From Seison nebaliae (Eukaryota > Rotifera > Pararotatoria > Seisonacea > Seisonidae), in contig JALJEE010000752.1 of NCBI GenBank assembly GCA_023231475.1, positions 1 through 37,059 on the forward strand: a stretch of 37,059 nt of DNA, written 5' to 3'. The position numbers and the translations under genes are program-made. The notes under the pieces are model-generated. The model was not told the origin of the DNA. It saw only the letters and a program-made list of their open reading frames with translations, and searched no databases. Positions 13,122-24,465 of the stretch are shown here, one piece after another (the stretch's first letter is position 1; every line of letters starts with the position of its first letter).

Positions 13122-14609
13122 TACTAACGATATCCTACTTCAATTACTCCTCACTTTTTTTTCTCTGACATTTTGAACGAATGAGGAGGAGAACCAAATG
13201 AAATCTTTAATTTTTTTTCAATTTTCCTTCCAATTTATGTTTTCGTCCTTCCCATAAAGGCCTTTGATATCATTTGGATTAATTCGATGTTCTCCTAAAT
13301 GAAACTTCGCTTTTTTGTACAACAAACATGACTCGAACAATAATATTTTCCTTTTATACTTCTCTCATTTCTTTCATAGTTCCCTTCCTCTGTTTTGTCC
13401 CAGAATACTCAGAATTTCCAGAATGTTCCACATTCTTTCCCTTAACATTCCGATCATTTGTCAATCGATCGATTATATGACTGAATTAAGAGAACGTCGA
13501 ACGAAGAATTAAATTAATTTTATTCTTTGTAAGAGTCTGCTATTTCATTATTCTTCCAACTTCGTCACTTCCTGTCCTAATTGTTTATGCTTCAACACTT
13601 TAAAAGACATCATCAGCTTATCCAGATGATTGATAACTTTTTTCTTGTTTACCAACAAAATTTTAGAAGATTTCATGTAGCTAAAGGACATCTGGAGAAT
13701 TTGATATTTCCGTTCATCCTCTCACATAATTCTTCATTATGGAAACACATCAAAATAACTGAACAATTATTTGGCGTTCCATTTCAATCAACTTTTTACA
13801 GAAATTTCAATTTATTCATTTTACTTTTAATTTCATTTTTCAAATTCATGATGATAATTTATATCCTTTCAATTCGACAATTTTGTCCAAAACGATTGTT
13901 CTAATCAAATTTTTTCAGAAACTTGAATAATGTTGAAAACCATCATGGTTTTTTTAAAGAGTTGAATTAGTTAATATTTTTCGAAAAATAAAGCAGATGA
14001 ATTTTAGTTACCGAACTTGTCTTACATTTTGTCGTTGTGTCCTTCAATGTAAATTTACGTATATTAGTTTGTATTAATTCCGCTCGAAAAAATAAAGGAA
14101 ACAGCGAAAAATGTGGAATAAAAAACGTGAAATAAGTACAAAATTGTTCGATTTATACAGAAATCTTTTTGTCAGATATATATTATGTTTCCTACATAAT
14201 AGAACATAATATTTAACTGCATTGTCCATTGAAGTGAATGTAAGTAAACGTGTCAAATTTCATAACTAACTGAGAGTAACCAGATTTGTTTCATAATCAA
14301 TGAAGGATATTCTCACCTGAACGTTTTTTGGCGATTGGTAATGTTTCATTGATATAAACAAATATTACTGTCAAGATTCATGAGAATTCTTATTATTCAA
14401 AAAAGAGTCTCTTCTAAAACGAGAATAAGAAAGAAATGTTATTTGGAGAAATCTTCTATTTTTCTCCTCTACACATTTTCTATTTGATCTTATAATTGGT
14501 GTAGTGAAACTTCAATCATGACATAAGAATTGTTAATTTACAAATTGACATTGATGGAATATTCGAAGAAAATTCAAGTTTAATTTAAATGCAATATACA
14601 CCTAATTTA

Positions 14610-14623
14610 GTTACCATGACAAC
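14610..14623 (+). promoter_or_regulatory. Consensus X-box (RFX) motif
   Basis: GTTACCATGACAAC is a full match to the ciliary X-box form RYYNYY-AT-RRNRAC. It shares ACCATGACAACCAA with the minus-strand copy near TBCEL at 4408-4421. No gene start is visible within several hundred bases on either strand, so it may mark an unseen promoter or enhancer. Confidence 0.4.
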
Positions 14624-15968
14624 CAAAATAATTTTTACTCAATTTCCTCTATCTTTTCTCTATAACGTATAAGAGGTAATACTTTGGTACGACGTATTGA
14701 CAGATTATTGAAATAATAACATCTTTGAATTCAGTTTCGTTCTTCTTCTGAAACTTTCTTTTCTGCATATCTCGTTCCAATTTCATTTGAATATTATCTC
14801 TCATTGAAATATATATTTCGTTCGATAACAATACATTATCGATCTTACTATGTGTTGATAAATCAATGTTACTCAATTCATTTTTATATTGCCTCTTTTA
14901 TACGATATTCTTTTCTTCATTTTTTTTTACTACAGTCATATGTCCGCCTTATACATCATAACTCGAACATTCAATTTACGTCATCGAAACTGTACAAACA
15001 TTAAATATAATTGTCATTTTCTACTCTTTTCTCTCGTTAAAATTAATTCGTTTAATTCGTTAGATGATATGGTTACGGGTTGATCAATGTGGATGCATCA
15101 GAATTCCGAAAAAATAACTATATTATCTGTAAATTAATATAAAATTTTTGATTTCCTTCAATTTTTTTAGTGGAATTTTTCTTTTTTTTGCGCTTTTTCA
15201 CGGAGTTATCAATTGAAGACAACACTTCCCTAACTTCATAATGACTTGTGTATTGGAATAAAGTTCGATAAAAATTTTTAAATTTTCTTTACAATTCTCT
15301 CAATACAAATAGTTTCCTGCTTAATAGTTCTCCTCTTCCTCACACATTTTCTTTCAAAAAGAATCGAAGTAAACTTAGATGTGCAAACAAAAAAATCGTT
15401 AAGGTAAATTTGAATGGATATACGGTGTATCATATACGTACATTTGCTATATGTACAGTGTGTGCTTTGAAGAATGATTATTGTCATTCGAATATTTCAA
15501 TTATTTCTTATGAAACTGATCGATGCCTCAAAACTATTATGTCACATTAACTTTTTGACTAACAATATGTAAGGCATAATTAATATTAATCTGTAATAAT
15601 TGTAATTGCATGAAACAATCTTTATTTTTCATGAATGAGTGGATAAATATTATTTTACGCTAGAAAAATGTAATGGAATCGACGAAGCTTGAATTATTTA
15701 TATAAATATTAAATGTTCATGAAATGTGTTAGAATTATTTTTATTGGCTCTAAAACAGTGGAGAGAAACAATAATACTTCTTCTTATTATCACGTAACAA
15801 TGAATGATTGTTTATCAAATGTGGATAGTTTGACCTAACTTTTTTTTAAACAAAATCATTCCTATGTTTTACAAATTAATTTCTTTGTTCTATTCATGGC
15901 TATGTGAAAAAAGGAAACGATCTAATTATTTTAGCGAAGTGAAATTCATGTGTGTCTTGGAAATATCT

Positions 15969-16036
15969 AGGACATTTGGTAGACGGTACTGTTTGATAGA
16001 TCGGCCGTTTAGACGGACATTAGGGTGATGGAGCAC
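15969..16036 (+). repeat. Degenerate ~15 bp tandem repeat
   Basis: About four decayed units resembling CATTTGGTRATCGGA run head to tail, starting with GGACATTTGGTAGACGG. The same unit is seen on the other strand at 16549-16610 and at the ends of the foldback element at 6812-7126. Confidence 0.5.
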
Positions 16037-16548
16037 ATAGCGGATGCACAATAAGTTATATTGAGTTATGTTATATATTTTTGGTAGGTTCCTTTTTTAG
16101 ATTTCAAATTACACTTCATTATTATTCATCAAATCGTTATTATCATTAGAAATAAATAAATTTTTCACATTTTAAAAGAGATAACTATCCTGTTTTAAAA
16201 AAAAAATCAGTAAAAACCAGGAAATATTTCCTAGTTTGAATTATTTTAAAATAATTTTATTTCCATAGAGAAAGATCTACAGTAAATTTGAAAATTTTAA
16301 TTCGGTGGTTAAGGTAAAACGAAAGAGTATTGATTAGAATCAAAGTATTTGAATTAGATACCAAACAATGCTTGTTTTTTTTTTGGATAGGATAGTTAGA
16401 CTTTTTAAAATGAAAAAAATTTAAATTTAAATTTTATTTCTAATGATAATAATCATTTGATGAATAAAATGATGTGTAATTTAAATGTCAAAAAAGAAAA
16501 TATCACAAATATATAATATAACAACTATATGTACATTGTACTGCACTC

Positions 16549-16610
16549 TAATAAATGGTCGACCTACTAAATGTCCGATCACCAAATGGTTCGTTTACCA
16601 AATGTCGTTT
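16549..16610 (-). repeat. Degenerate ~15 bp tandem repeat
   Basis: On the minus strand four units of about 15-16 bp run CATTTGGTAAACGAAC, CATTTGGTGATCGGA, CATTTAGTAGGTCGAC and CATTTATTAG. It is the clearest copy of the dispersed CATTTGGTRATCGGA family in this window. Confidence 0.6.
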
Positions 16611-16969
16611 TCCTGTTTTGATAGCTGCATCATTTTTGGAAGGTCAAATTTTATCCAAATCGTTCCTTTCCTTCTAAGTCGATTCTCATTTCCGAAATGA
16701 AAATAATTTTTGTTCATCTCAACTCTTTCAATGATCTCCAATGGTATCATTTACTTTGAATGTCGCTCAATTCCACATCTCATATCATACATATGATATA
16801 TTTCATACATAATTGGTCGCAATAACCACGAAATTTAGTAGTATGAAATTAGAACGAAGAAGTTTTTACGGTAGAATTGGTCGTCAATGCATTGCATCGA
16901 ATGCAATCATCTAAAAATATACGAATATTTATTATTTTTAAATGTGTGTCCGAAATGGTTGATGGACGG

Positions 16970-16992
16970 TTAATTTAACCGGGTTAAATTAA
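16970..16992. other. 23 bp perfect palindrome
   Basis: TTAATTTAACC, a single central G, then the exact complement GGTTAAATTAA. The centre AACCGGGTT is close to a CP2/Grainyhead-type site (AACCGGTT). Its function is not known. Confidence 0.45.
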
Positions 16993-18638
16993 AGGAAAAA
17001 CTCTGCAAATATATTTGTGAAAGTATTCTGTTTCCTACTTTTTCCTTTTGAATGAGGACTACTACGTATATGTACTGTGGGAGTCCAAGTGACAAAAGAT
17101 GGTCATAATCCAATTAATTTTGATTAAGATCCGATTTCTGGCTTTTGACGATTTTCAATTAACAAATAATTATCAGTTCCTAAAGGAGAGAACAATGGAA
17201 TGTTATATGTTCCTTCGATTAGTTCGAGATGGAATGCGAAAAATTTCTTCGATTTGTCGTTGTACTTGTTTTTTTTCACAAACTATTTTTGTTAGGTGAA
17301 TATGAATTTGCTCTTTGTGAAGAAAGGAAATATCCATTGTTGAAGGAAAAAGGAAAGAAAGGGTGTATTACTACTACCTCGCTGTCTATTGTTTGGAAAT
17401 ATGAAACAGGACAATATTTGATAGTAAGAATATTTGAACGATATTCTTTCCCTTTAATTACAAGAGAGAATTGCATAAAATGAATTAAAGATTAAGTAGA
17501 TTCTGTTTTGATCCTTATTAAGTTGTAAATTAGTACAGTTGATTTGGTAAGTTTAAGGTTGTTGAGTTGGGAGGGAGAACAGCATAATAATGAGGGAGAG
17601 AAGAAACGGGTGAAACTCACAATGAAATGTTGAGGAAAGTTTTTGAGAACAAATAATAAATTGTTGAATAGACTTATTGATCGTCATCATTATCATTATG
17701 ATTGTCATTCGATTATGTAATTCGACAAGAGAAACAATAGTATATTAATTGGGAAAATGTAGAATGAATGATATCAGTTTGTATTTGAATATGTTTCTTC
17801 TTTTTTATCGACTTAACAGTTCACGCATTTCCCAATTTAATCGAATTTCTTAGTTCGAATTTACGAAAGTTACTTAACAGTTCATTATATTGGTATAGAA
17901 ACTTTCCATTCGAAAGAGCGAAGATTATATGAAAATTCTATTGCTCACATTAGACATTTCAGTAGATACGCCAAAAGAGATTAATTTGTTTTATGTTTTC
18001 TATCCCATTTCCTCCCCAGAAACTTCTTTCATTTATTCGAAGCGTTTATTTAATATTTGTAAGTTGTATCTTATTAATCAATTCAAATGTTCATGCTTTT
18101 CATTCACGACGTCAATCATCGAAAAAGGGTCGGACACAAGGAAATGAATATGTTCACGTTTCTTCTCTCTTACCTGCTCATTTTTAGTTCATCGACGAAT
18201 GTTATGTGTTGTCATTTAAGAGATTTATGGATATTCGTGGTGAATTTTCGATGAAGATTTGGAGTTATTTATGTCATTCATCCAATGTAGCTATTCATTC
18301 TCAAAATAGATTATTATTAGTTTTGTGAATATCATTTGAAAGAAGGAGAAATGATGATGGTGACGATATATGTCATCCAAATACTAATCTATATGTCTCA
18401 ATCGAATAGATTTTCGTGTATGTGTAAATGGTGTGTAGGTAGAAGAATTGTAAAATGGAGAATAATGTCCTTTATGAGATCGGTGTTAACTTCCTTTGCG
18501 TACTCCAATTAACATTTCTTATTTCCATTCCTTCTACAATCGAGAGACTTGAGATGAGATTCTATTTGAAATTTTATTTGTTCTTCTTTTAGTATTTATC
18601 ATGTTATCTATCTCTCTGTGTGTCGTCCTCTTTCTCCA

Positions 18639-18698
18639 TATCTCTCCCTCTCTCTCTCTCTGTCTCTCGGTGTGAGTGTGTGTGTGTGAGTGTATGTG
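18639..18698. repeat. (TC)n/(TG)n microsatellite upstream of the flippase
   Basis: A TC dinucleotide run followed by a TG run, ~220-280 bp upstream of the flippase start codon. A pyrimidine tract ending in TTTTCAG at about 18719-18732 follows, and could be the acceptor of a 5' UTR intron. Confidence 0.8.
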
Positions 18699-18913
18699 GA
18701 GGGATATTGGAACAATGATTTCTTCTTTTCAGTTCCACTTCAATCAAACGATTTCCCTCCTCTTCTGATAAATCAAATAAATAAATTTCATCTTAATAAG
18801 ATTCTATTTGATTTGGTGGGATTTGTGAAGAAAGACGACTCAATCTCTTTCGATAATTCGAGAGAATGGAAATCAACAGTTAGAAGGCTAAATTAAGAAA
18901 CATATTTGAAGAA

Positions 18914-21900
18914 ATGAAAAAGATAAGGAAATTCTGCCTTGGTTTTTTGAGTTGTGATGCATTGAAACGGAGAAAGAAGAGAAACCAGAAGAATGAATTG
19001 AAGAATCGTTACCTCCACAACGTCAATATTGAATTGGGCGAGTATTTGAACGAACAATATTCACAAATTCTCGCCTCATCCAAATATTCGGACAATTATA
19101 TTCGAACGACCAAATACACGATATGGACGTTCATTCCGAAGAACCTCTACGAACAATTCCATCGATTAGCCAATCTCTATTTCCTTTTCATTATCGTTCT
19201 CAATCTGTTGCCGGGTGTGCAAACATTCGGTTCTCAAATGGTTTCTCTACCATTAATATTTGTTCTTACGTTGAAATTGATCAAAGATGGTTTCGAAGAT
19301 TATCGACGATATCAGAATGATAAGAAGGTGAATAATCGAATAACGAAACGGTTTTGTAAAGAGACTGGTATATTTGAGGAGACCACTTGGAAGAAGATTG
19401 TTGTGGGTGATATAGTTCTAGTGAATCGTGATGAATATTTACCTGCCGATCTTCTTCTCATCAGTAGTCGGAATGTGACATCGCATAATATCGATGATTC
19501 ATATACGACGAATGATGATGGAAAGGAAAATAAGATAAAGAATCAATTCGATAAATTGGACAAAGGCGATACGACGTCTATTCTATCGACAACATCATTG
19601 ACAACTGCCGCTACAACAACTACATCGCGCTCATCATCTATTGCGAATTTGAAAAGAAAACGAAGTGAAACGGTCATGTTTGATCGAGAGAAGAAAATGT
19701 TTATGCAAAGGAATTTATTGAATAGAAAATCTTTAAGGAATTCTTATATAATTTACGAAGACGAACAAAGTCGTTTACAACAATCACATTTCTGTTATGT
19801 TGAAACGGCGAATATTGATGGGGAGACGACTCTCAAACAACGCTTCATTCCAACCGGCGTCTTACATCGATCTCAAATTCAAGAAGATCCATCTCTCTTC
19901 GATGGAATGGTGGTGTGTGATGGACCGAATAGTAAACTTTATAATTTTGATGGTTCAATTCATTGGAATGATAATAGTCGAAGTAAACTGGATTCGGATA
20001 ATATTCTCTTACAAGGTTGTTGTCTCCGCAACACCACATTAGTTTATGGAATTGTTATTTATAGTGGAATTGATACGAAATCCGCTCGGAATAATAAGAA
20101 GCCAAGATATAAAAGTAGCAATTTGGAGCATATTGTTAATGGTCATATTGCATGGTCGATCTGCATTTTGTTGACATTATGTTTTATTTGTGCTGTGGGT
20201 GGTATACTCTTCATGAACTCTCCACAACTTTCAATGATTTTGCCATTTCGTTCGTTGAAATCTTTACCATTAATTTCCACATCTAACATTCCACTCGCAC
20301 AAATTGGAGGATTTTATAGCGACTCAGAAATCAATTCGATTAACGACCAATTCAAACAGAAGACTGATATGAAAAGTATCGTCATCGAATTCCTGTCATT
20401 GTTAGCCGTTTTCGTTATAGTATTCCAAGCGTGTGTTCCAATGTCATTGTATGTGTATTTGGAGATTGCTAAATTCCTCCAAGTTCTTTGGATTGGCAAA
20501 GACGAAGGATTCTTCTATAAAGAAACTGGTCGAACTATTCAATGTAAAAATTTCAATATTGCCGAAGATTTGGGTCATCTTCATTACATTTTTACAGACA
20601 AAACGGGAACATTAACAGAGAATGAAATGCATTTGAAGAAAATTGCCTTATCCTCCACCAACGACATTTATTTGCATTATTCTAAAGATTTGAGTCGTCG
20701 TCTCTTAAGAAATCCAATGAATAATGATCTACATCATTTCTTCTGTGTCTTAATGTTGTGTAATACGGTTTGTGTTTGTCGTCAAACAATTCCATCATCA
20801 ACATCTCCCACAATCATTTCAACGACGGAGGAAGATGGAATAGAAATGAATGGTGGAAGTCATCGAAAAAGAAAACGACATCCGGTTATGATTAAATATG
20901 AAGGAGAATCACCTGACGAATTATGTTTATGTGAAGGTGCATCGTCATACAAATATGAATTGATCGAACGTACACCAGATAGAATGGTTGTCCGTTTACC
21001 TGATAAATCGACAGCCGTTTATAAATTACTTCACATTCTTTCATTCTCCTCACAACGAAAGAGAATGTCGACTATTGTCGAAGATAATTATGGAAGAAAG
21101 ATCATCTATTCGAAAGGTGCCGATTCCATTTTCCTTCATTCATCACCTCCCAATGATAATCAATCTCCTCAAAAACCTGTTGAAAAGAAAAATTTAAATT
21201 GTTCAACAAATAAACAGAATATGGAGAGCAATATCATTACGGTGAGACATGAGAATGAAGAGATGGTAAAGAAACATATCAATAATTTCGCTGAAGATGG
21301 TTATCGAGTTCTATGTTGTGCTTATCGTTTCATTGATGATGTTGAGTATGAGGATTGGTTAAAATTGAAATTGAATATGGAGAATTATTTGGAAGAGACA
21401 AAATTGAAAAATGATCTAGAACGTCAATCGTCAAGAAAGAAAGAGGCAAATCTATTTCGTCAAAATACTAATCAAACAGCTACAACAATAACAACAATAA
21501 CGGGAGATAATAATAATGGTGAAATGAATGTAAGTGATGATGGTGACAATGATGAGAATGAGGAAGATGATACAATTGAGAATAATATGGATTTGAAAGC
21601 TGATGCTCAAAATATTGTCAATTCGGCAATTGAACGTGATCTGCATTTGTTGGGGAGTGTGGCAATTGAAGACAAATTGCAAATGCATGTTCCTGAAACT
21701 TTACACAATCTACAACAAGCTGGAATGAAAATTGTGATGTTGACCGGCGATAAAATGGAAACGGCAATCAGTATTGGGAAAAGTTGTAATTTGATTGAAC
21801 GAACAGATTTGTTAGATAATGATTTGGATGCGCTTCGTTTTGGTAAGAGAATTCACACCAAGAAACCGGTCATTCATTTGAGTGGTAATACTCTCTATCA

Positions 21901-23403
21901 ATTAAGGGAATCAATTGCAGAAGTCTCTTTTTATGATTTGGATGGAACGACATTAGTTGTTGATGGTTCGACATTCGATGTCATATTTCATAAAGAAATG
22001 GAGAAAGAGAAGAAGAAGAAGAGACGTGGAAGAAGAAAAGGCAATAAATCGAATTATGACGGAAACAGTTTCAATTTGTTTGGGAAGCATGAAACGAATT
22101 TGGATGCACTTTACAGTTCCATCTTGAATGATTTTGTTCTTCTCGTTAAACGATGTAGTAATATCATCTGTTGTCGAGTATCTCCTTTACAAAAGGTTTT
22201 TTATTGTCTTTTCTATCAAATCACTTCCACTTCTCATATCTCTCATCTTCTCAGGCAATTATTGTTTCGACATTGAAGAAACGTCTAAATATTCTCTGTC
22301 TGGCGATTGGCGATGGTGCCAATGATATTGGCATGATACAGAATGCTGATGTTGGCATTGGTATTGCAGGAAATGAAGGAATGCAAGCAGCAATGTCTTC
22401 CGATTTTGCTATTGAACGTTTCTATATGTTAGAACGTTTAATTTTAGTTCATGGTCATTGGTGTTATAGTCGACTCGGTTCATTTGTCCTCTATTCTCTT
22501 TACAAGAATTATGTTAGTTGATTGATTAATTTAAATCATTACCTTCTTTCTGTCTCTCTTTCTTTCTTTCATCTCTAGTGTTTCGTTATGATGTTATTCT
22601 GTTATCAATTTTTTAATGGTTTTAGTGGTCAATTACAAATTGAACAATTTCATGCTGTTACTTATTCGTTAACATTGACGAGTATACCACCACTCTCCAT
22701 TGCATTATTCGATCGAGTAGCTCCAGCTGAAATACTTTTATCATATCCCTCACTCTATCGTCATTCGAAACATGGACGATATTATAATCCATTTTCATTT
22801 TGGCCTTTAATCGCCGAAGTTACTTATCAGTCAATGATTGCATTCTTTCTCATCATGTATGTTAGTCATTTCACACTTCACTTCTTCTCTTATTCTAACA
22901 AACAAATCCAAAAATTATTTTACCTAATTCATTAATTCTATTTTTCATTTTTTTAGATATTTCAAGATAATTCTCAATATGATATTTGGTCGTATGCAAC
23001 CGTCAGCATTTCAGTCGTCATTTGTATGTCTTATGCACAATTTTTCTTTATTGTTCACACAGTTGTATGGCCGATGATTATCGGAATTTTATTGACAATA
23101 ATTGTGATGTTTTTTGGAATTACACTCGTTTACCACTCAGCATTTATCACAATCAATCATCCCTCCAATCCTTATTGGGTCATCTTTCATGTATGTTCCG
23201 ATCCCTTATACTATCTGTCCATTCCTTTCATTATTTTTTCTGTTTTTCTTCCCAAAATCATCTATCGTGCTTTCTATGTCGCCATAAATAGATCGCAATA
23301 TAATGATACGAAATACATTTTCTCTCTAACACCCAATTTACAATCATCAACTAATACGAAGGTTATTGGATCTGGTGCAGCGACTGCTGCTAACACCAAG
23401 TGA
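18914..23403 (+). CDS. ATP10: P4-type phospholipid flippase, ATP10 class
   Basis: Four exons in frame: 18914-22195, 22255-22512, 22579-22860 and 22957-23403, giving 1422 residues (introns 59, 66 and 96 bp). P4-ATPases move phospholipid from the outer to the inner leaflet, usually with a CDC50 subunit; ATP10 members use phosphatidylcholine or glucosylceramide. Visible are [14 protein letters not shown] after TM1, A-domain DGETTLK (from 302), the TM4 PMSL motif (509), phosphorylation motif DKTGTLT (Asp562), KGAD, TGDK (944), GDGAND in exon 2 and a C-terminal membrane block ending SNPYW and [20 protein letters not shown] before DKTGT and [12 protein letters not shown] point to ATP10. An in-frame TGA six bases upstream fixes the Met. 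A 68-codon ORF ends 17 bp upstream and would be a uORF if transcribed. Oddities: DGETT for the usual DGETN, and long Asn/Asp- and Lys-rich inserts. Confidence 0.92.
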
Positions 23404-23747
23404 ACTTCTTCCATCACACTCACCATCACACTCACCATCACACTCACCATCACACATGAAATGTCGAAACAAATCAAAAATGAATTTTTTTAAGGATTTT
23501 CATTCGAAAGCACGACTAATTCTCTACCGGTTCCATTAATCTTCTTTGTTTTTCCCCTTTTTTTTTATTATTCTTCTCATTATTATCTGACGAGAAAACG
23601 ATATTGTATAAATCCGAAAATAAATTCATTGACAGATTTCTCAAGAATTTTATTCAGAAACATTAATAAAAAAAAAGATTATTAGAAATGATGATGGAAA
23701 ACAATAACGACGAAGGAAAAATAAGAAAATTTTTTCGCCATCAAATA
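23404..23747. other. Convergent 3' region
   Basis: The flippase and the small secreted gene end toward each other here. An AATAAA-type signal for the plus strand lies near 23620. The first part is the 12 bp minisatellite. Nothing else is recognised. Confidence 0.6.
23411..23455. repeat. 12 bp minisatellite in the flippase 3' UTR
   Basis: The unit CCATCACACTCA is repeated about 3.75 times, starting eight bases after the TGA stop. It would be transcribed in the flippase 3' UTR. Confidence 0.9.
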
Positions 23748-24326
23748 TTATCCATTCCAAGCGATATCGTTGTATGCCGGTCCACAACTACCGAAACACT
23801 TTAACCAATCATTGAATTTTTTGTAACAATCGTCGAAACAGTTGTCGAACGAATTAGTAACACGATCGTCGTCAACTAAAATGGAAGTGATATAAATATA
23901 ATTTTAATATAAATCGAATTATAGAGAGATAACTATTGATTTCTTTATGATGTGGAATTAGACATTGAAAGAAACTTGTTAACCAATCTTTCCTGGCACT
24001 TTTATCAAAAAGGTTTTTCAGAAGAGAATTTTCTTCATGATGTTCAGGTAGAACGACCAGAAAGATTTTTTCATTTGCATTCGGTAAATAGTAGAAAGAT
24101 GAATTTGTTCTCAAATTATTCATCTGTTCCTTTGACGGTGCTGCAAATTCCATTGTTGTCGATTGTTGAGCAGTTGTTGTTGTAGGAGAATCGATAGGTA
24201 GAATTATAGGACCTAAACATCCAACTATAAAACGAGGAGAATTGTATGAGATGAATGAATATTTGAAAAGAAACCATTTGAACTAAGGAGTGAATAAACA
24301 TAAACAAGAAATAAAACATAAAACAT
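23748..24326 (-). CDS. Small secreted protein with twin CX3C motif
   Basis: Assembled by reading three exons, 24275-24326, 23934-24224 and 23748-23875, with introns of 50 and 58 bp. They join in frame to 156 residues. The first exon encodes a signal peptide (MFYVLFLVYVYSLLSSN). The mature part has a Thr-rich stretch (about 30-40), then a mixed region, and ends in an aromatic segment with twin CX3C: C127/C131 and C141/C145, nine residues apart, ending GPAYNDIAWNG. Cysteines number six (also C20 and C105), an even count that suits extracellular disulfides. I do not recognise the family. Small Tim proteins also have twin CX3C, but with a longer spacer and no signal peptide, so that is unlikely. 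The consistent phases at both joins support the model; a further upstream exon cannot be excluded. Confidence 0.65.
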
Positions 24327-24465
24327 TTTAGTTGATGTGGAAGATAAAGAAAAAGTTTTCTCAGGAAATGTTACTCAAAACATTTTACTCCCATCGATTT
24401 ATTTATAAAGAAAGTTATTGCATATCGTTTTCAAACGAAATGTTTGTGAGAGAATCAACACACTT

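Larger units (their letters stand above)
3936..18913. other. 15 kb gene-poor region
   Basis: No ORF here has a recognisable domain or joins to others across plausible short introns. Elsewhere in the window introns are ~50 bp, so a gene should show clustered exons. ORFs at 9138-9440 and 13581-13904 (+) and 5929-6141 (-) were read and not supported. Motifs, repeats and palindromes inside the region are listed separately. The left end should hold the TBCEL promoter and the right end the flippase promoter and 5' UTR. Enhancers, long noncoding RNA or a fast-evolving gene remain possible. Confidence 0.6.

Noticed and set aside
13581-13904. 107-codon plus ORF with a hydrophobic end
   Set aside because: Phe/Ile/Leu richness follows from T-rich DNA; no recognisable family and no neighbouring exons.
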